In this document: positions 60,227-64,000 of the stretch, piece after piece
Layout: each line of letters starts with the position of its first letter
Position numbering within the stretch: the stretch's first letter is position 1
Source of the DNA: Pseudomonadota bacterium
Lineage (GTDB): Bacteria; Pseudomonadota; Alphaproteobacteria; Rhizobiales; Xanthobacteraceae
Length of the DNA stretch: 64,000 nucleotides
Assembly: GCA_023451825.1 (NCBI GenBank)
Contig: JAEXYA010000032.1
Coordinates: 78,299-142,298, forward strand
Direction: 5' to 3'
Notes under the pieces: generated by a model
Seen by the model: the letters and a program-made list of their open reading frames with translations, nothing else
What the model was told of the DNA's origin: nothing
Databases searched by the model: none
Position numbers and translations under genes: made by a program

Positions 60227-62472
60227 TCCGCGGGCTCCATGCGCATGGCAATGGAATTTTTCGTGTCGCGCTTTGCATTGGCTCCGCGCAGACGAAGCGC
60301 GTTGGCCACCACCACAATCGATGAGCCCGACATCGCAATCGCAGCAACGAGTGGCGTGACATAGCCAAGAATGGCGATCGGTACGGCGATGAAATTGTAG
60401 CCCACCGCCAACGCGAGATTCTGCCGGACCAGTTTTTGCGCTTCGCGCGAGACGGCAATGGCCAGCGGCACGGCGTCGAGACTCTCGCGCAGGAAGACGA
60501 GGTCGGCCGCATTGCGCCCGACATCGGCAGCAGAAGCCGGCGCCATCGAGGCATGAGCCGCCATCAGGGCCGGCGTGTCATTGAGGCCGTCGCCAACCAT
60601 CAGGACCTTCTTGCCGGCTTTGGCGAGATCGGCGACATGCTCGGCCTTGCCGCCCGGCAGAACGCCGGCAAAAGCGGAGACACCGAGCGAGCCGGCGAGC
60701 GCGCGCACGGGTGCTTCGCGATCGCCGGAGACGATTTCGACGGCAAAGCCATCGCGCGTCAACTCGGCCACGCTGCGGGCGGCGCCAATACGCAGGCTGT
60801 CTTCAAAGCGATAGTCAGCCAGGCGCTTGCCATCGCGCGACAGCACCACAGACGAGACATTGACATCGGCGCCTGCGACGCAATCCAGCGCCCACTCAGG
60901 ACGGCCAAGTCTGATCACGCTGCCATTCATGCGCGCTTCCATGCCGCAACCGGGGACCTCGGAAATCGCATCGAAGATGATCGGCGGCTGTGCAGCCATC
61001 GCCACCGAAGCAAGTGCGCGTGAAAATGGATGCCGCGAATGCGCAGCAACGGTGCCGGCTAGTGTCAGCATGGCCGCATCGAGCTTGTCGGCATCGACAA
61101 GCCGCGGATTGCCCTGTGTCAGCGTGCCGGTCTTGTCGAACACGATCATATCGACTTCGGCGAGGCGCTCCAGCGCGCCGCCGTCCTTGATCATGATGCC
61201 GGCTTCGAACAGCCGCCGAGCCGCGACCACCTGCACCATCGGCACCGCGAGGCCGAGCGCGCAGGGACAGGTGATGATCAGGACGGCGACGGCAATGGTG
61301 ATGGCATGATGCCAATCGCCCTCGACGAACATCCAGCCGATCAGCGTGAGCAGTGCGGTGAGATGGACGACGGGCGCATAGAGCGACGAGGCGCGATCGG
61401 CGATGCGGCGATAGGCGGAGCGGCCCTGCTCTGCCGCTTCCATCATTCGCAGCATCTCTGCGAGGAAGGAGTCGTTGGCTGCCGCGCTCGCCTTAATCGT
61501 CAGCGGTCCCGTCAGATTGAGCGTGCCGGCGCGGAGTTCGGCGCCGGGCTGTGCCGGCTGTGGCACGCTTTCGCCCGTCACCAGCGACACATCGAGCTCG
61601 GACAGTCCCTGCATGACGACGGCATCCACCGGCACCCGTTCGCCGGCTGCGAGCAGGATCGTCATGCCCGGCTTGATTTCGGCAACGGGCAGATAGGTCT
61701 GCGCCCCATCCGCCTGCTGGACCAATGCACCGCGTGCAGCGAGACGCGCGAGCCCCTTTACGGCCACGCGCGCGCGTTCGCGCATCATGTGATCGAGGGT
61801 GCGGCCGATCAGCAGGAAGAACAGCAGCGACACCGAGGCATCGAAATAGGCATGCGGGCCGTGGGTCGCCGTCTCATACAGGCTCATGCCGAAAGCAAGA
61901 GATACGCCGAGCGAGATCGGCACATCCATATTGGTGCGACCATGGCGCAGCGCCTGCCATGCCGAGCGGAAGAACGGGCGGCCGGCATAAAGCAGCGTCG
62001 GCAGCGCGATCAGCGCGGAGAGACCGTGAAACAGGTCGCGTGTCGCCGGCTCGGCGCCGGACCAGACCGACACGGAGAACAACATGATATTGCTGGCCGC
62101 AAAGCCGGACACCGCAAGCGCGCGGATCAATTCGGACAAAGTGGCGTCGCCGGCTTCGGCATCGACCTCGAACAGATGCGCGTCGTAGCCGACATTGCGC
62201 AGCGTCTCGATGAAATCAGGCGGGGCATCGAGATCGGCGCGCCATTTGATCGTGACGCGCTTGGTGGAGAGATTGACCCGCGCAGAGCTGACGCCCTTGA
62301 GCCCGCCCAGCGCCTTCTCGACGGTGTGAATGCAGGCGCCGCAGTGAACATCGGGCACGGAGAGATCGGTTTGTCGCAGATTGCCGGCGATCGGGCGGCT
62401 GGCGAGCAGGATCTCGCGCGGATCCGTCGCCGCCAGTATCGACAATTCTGCGCCCGTGCCACAACAGCTCAT
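60223..62472 (-). CDS. ccoI: Copper-exporting P1B-type ATPase CcoI/FixI
   Basis: FixI/CcoI moves copper across the inner membrane for assembly of the cbb3 oxidase. The 749-residue product has an N-terminal metal-binding domain with C44-G-A-C47 (VHCGACIHTVEKAL), eight helices with the CPCALGLAVP transport motif, the phosphorylation site FDKTGTLTQG and the hinge GDGLNDTPALMAAH. A CC pair at residues 3-4 is an extra thiol motif. The start at 62472 is preferred. It overlaps ccoS by 4 bases and follows a DUF2189 gene by 11 bases. Confidence 0.95.
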   Translation of the reverse strand: MSCCGTGAELSILAATDPREILLASRPIAGNLRQTDLSVPDVHCGACIHTVEKALGGLKGVSSARVNLSTKRVTIKWRADLDAPPDFIETLRNVGYDAHLFEVDAEAGDATLSELIRALAVSGFAASNIMLFSVSVWSGAEPATRDLFHGLSALIALPTLLYAGRPFFRSAWQALRHGRTNMDVPISLGVSLAFGMSLYETATHGPHAYFDASVSLLFFLLIGRTLDHMMRERARVAVKGLARLAARGALVQQADGAQTYLPVAEIKPGMTILLAAGERVPVDAVVMQGLSELDVSLVTGESVPQPAQPGAELRAGTLNLTGPLTIKASAAANDSFLAEMLRMMEAAEQGRSAYRRIADRASSLYAPVVHLTALLTLIGWMFVEGDWHHAITIAVAVLIITCPCALGLAVPMVQVVAARRLFEAGIMIKDGGALERLAEVDMIVFDKTGTLTQGNPRLVDADKLDAAMLTLAGTVAAHSRHPFSRALASVAMAAQPPIIFDAISEVPGCGMEARMNGSVIRLGRPEWALDCVAGADVNVSSVVLSRDGKRLADYRFEDSLRIGAARSVAELTRDGFAVEIVSGDREAPVRALAGSLGVSAFAGVLPGGKAEHVADLAKAGKKVLMVGDGLNDTPALMAAHASMAPASAADVGRNAADLVFLRESLDAVPLAIAVSREAQKLVRQNLALAVGYNFIAVPIAILGYVTPLVAAIAMSGSSIVVVANALRLRGANAKRDTKNSIAMRMEPAE

Positions 62473-62483
62473 CGGAGGCCTCG

Positions 62484-63290
62484 TTAACTCGAGCCGGGCA
62501 CCTCGATGCCTGGCTTCATCGCCATATAGGCGTGCCATGTCCCGTGGCCGAGCACGGGGAACACGATGACCATAGCGAGCATTCCGGTCATGACATTGAT
62601 CAAGAACAAACCCAGCGCAATGGCTGCCCAGGTCAGCATGACCGGCAGATTGGCCCAGACCATCGCCATGCTGGTGCCCATGGCGGTGAGCGCATCGACC
62701 CGCTCATTGAGCAGCATCGGGATGGCGAACACGCTGATGGCGAAGGAGAAGGCGGCGAATATCCCGCCGACCGCGGTTCCCGCGATCAGCATTGCCCAGC
62801 CTACCGGCGTCGTGAACAGCATGGCGGCGACACCACCGAGACCAGGAAACGGATTCACGCCGAAGAACAGCGCATAGATGATCACGGCGGCGCGGATCCA
62901 GACCAGCATCAGAGCAGAGAGCAAGAGACCTGCGAACAGCACCTGCCCACCGGATTTCGGCCGTACCACGATCATCTGCACCAGCGAAACCCGTTCGCCA
63001 GCGGCAATGCAACGGCTCTTTTCGTAAAGGCCGATGGCCAGCACAGGACCAACCACCATGAAGCCCGCAAACACGGGAAACAGGATGTAGTCCCAGCCAA
63101 AGGCAAACAGGCCGCCAACCAGCGCGAAAGAGACGAAGAAGACGAGGAGCCCGTAAGCGACGCTCGTAAAGGGCTCGATGGTCAGATCTCGCCACCCTGC
63201 TTTCAGCCACTCGAAAGCAAGGGATGGCGCTACGTGGCGATCTCGCGATATGGCGGGCGGAAGCGGAGGAGAGACGGCAGGGAGATTCAT
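62484..63290 (-). CDS. DUF2189 membrane protein in the cbb3 locus
   Basis: A 268-residue inner-membrane protein with about six helices. It matches the DUF2189 pattern: an N-terminal soluble part (LAFEWLKAGWRDLTIEPFTSVAYGLLVFFVSFALVGGLF), YILFPVFAGFMVVGPVLAIGLYEKSRCIAAGERVS, and a C-terminal part ending GHGTWHAYMAM. The role is unknown. Here it lies inside the ccoP-to-ccoI block, which points to oxidase assembly or haem/copper delivery, but this is guilt by association. The ATG at 63290 gives the usual start. Confidence 0.88.
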   Translation of the reverse strand: MNLPAVSPPLPPAISRDRHVAPSLAFEWLKAGWRDLTIEPFTSVAYGLLVFFVSFALVGGLFAFGWDYILFPVFAGFMVVGPVLAIGLYEKSRCIAAGERVSLVQMIVVRPKSGGQVLFAGLLLSALMLVWIRAAVIIYALFFGVNPFPGLGGVAAMLFTTPVGWAMLIAGTAVGGIFAAFSFAISVFAIPMLLNERVDALTAMGTSMAMVWANLPVMLTWAAIALGLFLINVMTGMLAMVIVFPVLGHGTWHAYMAMKPGIEVPGSS

Positions 63291-63309
63291 CTTCGACCTC
63301 GCAAAGCGC

Positions 63310-63525
63310 TCAAGATTTGGGCGTGCATGACGATGACGCCGCGCTGAATTTGCCGGGCGCCGCAGCGGCGACACCTCGCTTGATGTGATCGATGCAATCG
63401 GGCTGCGACGAGAAAGCGACATAGACGAAATGCGCATTGGCTACCACGATCAGCAACAGGCCGGCAGCGACCGACAACCAGATGAGCGTTTTCGTCGTGG
63501 GACGCCGTGCTGCCATATCGATCAT
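63310..63525 (-). CDS. 71-residue single-pass membrane protein (CcoH-like helix)
   Basis: A 71-residue protein with one membrane helix (about residues 12-35, TLIWLSVAAGLLLIVVANAHFVYVAFSS), then a short segment with a cysteine (SQPDCIDHIKRG) and a Ser/Ala-rich tail. The helix end reads N-x4-Y-x-A-x-S, which resembles the membrane segment of CcoH/FixH (V-N-x4-Y-x-A-x-S/T). It starts with an ATGA overlap of the ccoP stop. It could be a shortened CcoH or an unrelated assembly peptide. I cannot decide between these. Confidence 0.75.
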   Translation of the reverse strand: MIDMAARRPTTKTLIWLSVAAGLLLIVVANAHFVYVAFSSQPDCIDHIKRGVAAAAPGKFSAASSSCTPKS

Positions 63526-64000
63526 TGCCCGGCAGTCCTGAGATCGACGAGATAGAGCGCGAGGATCTTGCGATCGAGGCCTGACAGCCGCGTTTCCCAA
63601 CTCGGCATTTGTCCCTGCCGGCCGCCCCAGACCGAGGTGAACACCGTCTGAGCATCGCCGCCATAGATCCATGAGAGGTCGCGAAGATTTGGTGCGCCGA
63701 CATCGGTGCTGCCCGTTGCATTGTCGCCGTGGCAGGCGACGCAGTTCTCGGCGAAGACAGCCTTGCCGCGCGCGAGCTTGTCCGGGGCGATGGAGCTTGC
63801 GAGCGCCGGTACAGACAGGCTGCGCACATAATCCACGACATCGTCGATCTTGTCGCGCGTCAGTATGCCGTCGCGTCCGAAGGCCGGCATCTGCGAAACC
63901 CGCGTGTCCGGATGCGACGCATTGATGCCGACGCGGATCGTCTCAGCGATGGCATCGGGCGTACCGCCCCACAGGAAGGCTTGCGACACCAGCGTCGGGA
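63522..64000 (-). CDS. ccoP: cbb3-type cytochrome c oxidase subunit III (ccoP, 5' part beyond window)
   Basis: The C-terminal 159 residues of CcoP, the dihaem cytochrome c subunit of cbb3 oxidase. The second haem site is present as CVACH (in FAENCVACHGDNATGSTDVGAPNLRDLSWIYGGDAQTVF), preceded by RGKAVFAENC and followed by a methionine ligand candidate in GQMPSW. The first haem site and the membrane anchor lie outside the window. The reading frame is open through base 64000, so the gene continues. The GTG at 63989 is internal, not a start. Confidence 0.9.
   Translation of the reverse strand, partial: PTLVSQAFLWGGTPDAIAETIRVGINASHPDTRVSQMPAFGRDGILTRDKIDDVVDYVRSLSVPALASSIAPDKLARGKAVFAENCVACHGDNATGSTDVGAPNLRDLSWIYGGDAQTVFTSVWGGRQGQMPSWETRLSGLDRKILALYLVDLRTAGQ

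Overview
This is a GC-rich chromosomal segment of an alphaproteobacterium, most likely in the Bradyrhizobiaceae/Nitrobacteraceae (Rhodopseudomonas, Tardiphaga, Bradyrhizobium or Afipia relatives). The evidence is the rhizobial-type flagellar proteins, RegB/RegA (ActS/ActR) beside a bo3 quinol oxidase, a fix-type cbb3 oxidase assembly block, many orphan tricarboxylate-transporter binding proteins, and the order rpsT, dnaA, dnaN, recF, gyrB, which places the window next to the replication-initiation locus. The genus assignment is an inference. No tRNA, rRNA, CRISPR array, transposase or prophage gene was seen.

Layout. 1-7397: flagellar genes, with motA-fliM-small ORF-fliN-fliG-flhB-flgB on the minus strand and flgF-fliI on the plus strand. 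7398-13347: a three-hairpin spacer, a large exported TPR-CHAT protein, a DUF4174 protein, a small secreted protein, a diguanylate cyclase and a Gly/Cys-rich secreted protein. 13724-25520: mixed metabolism and signalling, including a spermidine-synthase-like protein, two orphan Bug-type binding proteins, an acyl-CoA ligase, an HD-GYP protein, an Rrf2/thioredoxin-reductase-like/methyltransferase operon, a dienelactone hydrolase, a Wza-like lipoprotein and MsrA. 25642-35089: rpsT with a long leader, a 1.2-kb spacer with a DnaA box and clustered GANTC sites, then dnaA, a HepT/MntA toxin-antitoxin pair, dnaN, recF and gyrB.

35171-50015: catabolic islands, each beside its own regulator. They are a FAD monooxygenase with LysR; a degradative HMG-CoA reductase with a class III CoA-transferase, an enoyl-CoA hydratase and a binding protein, controlled by a divergent MocR-type regulator; and an ABC importer with an amidohydrolase next to a GntR regulator. 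50028-58529: the aerobic respiration block regA-regB-surf1-cyoDCBA with a divergent MFS transporter. 58599-60074: an SDR/TetR divergent pair. 60071-64000: the end of a cbb3 oxidase locus (ccoP 3' part, a 71-residue membrane protein, a DUF2189 protein, ccoI/fixI, ccoS).

The spacers carry at least nine long inverted repeats (about 85-135 bp) in six sequence families, three of them present in two copies. Several short palindromes sit at divergent promoters and are good operator candidates. The most interesting leads are the HMG-CoA reductase regulon without an HMG-CoA lyase, the toxin-antitoxin insertion between dnaA and dnaN, the exported CHAT protease candidate, the GANTC cluster before dnaA, and the modular hairpin array after fliI.
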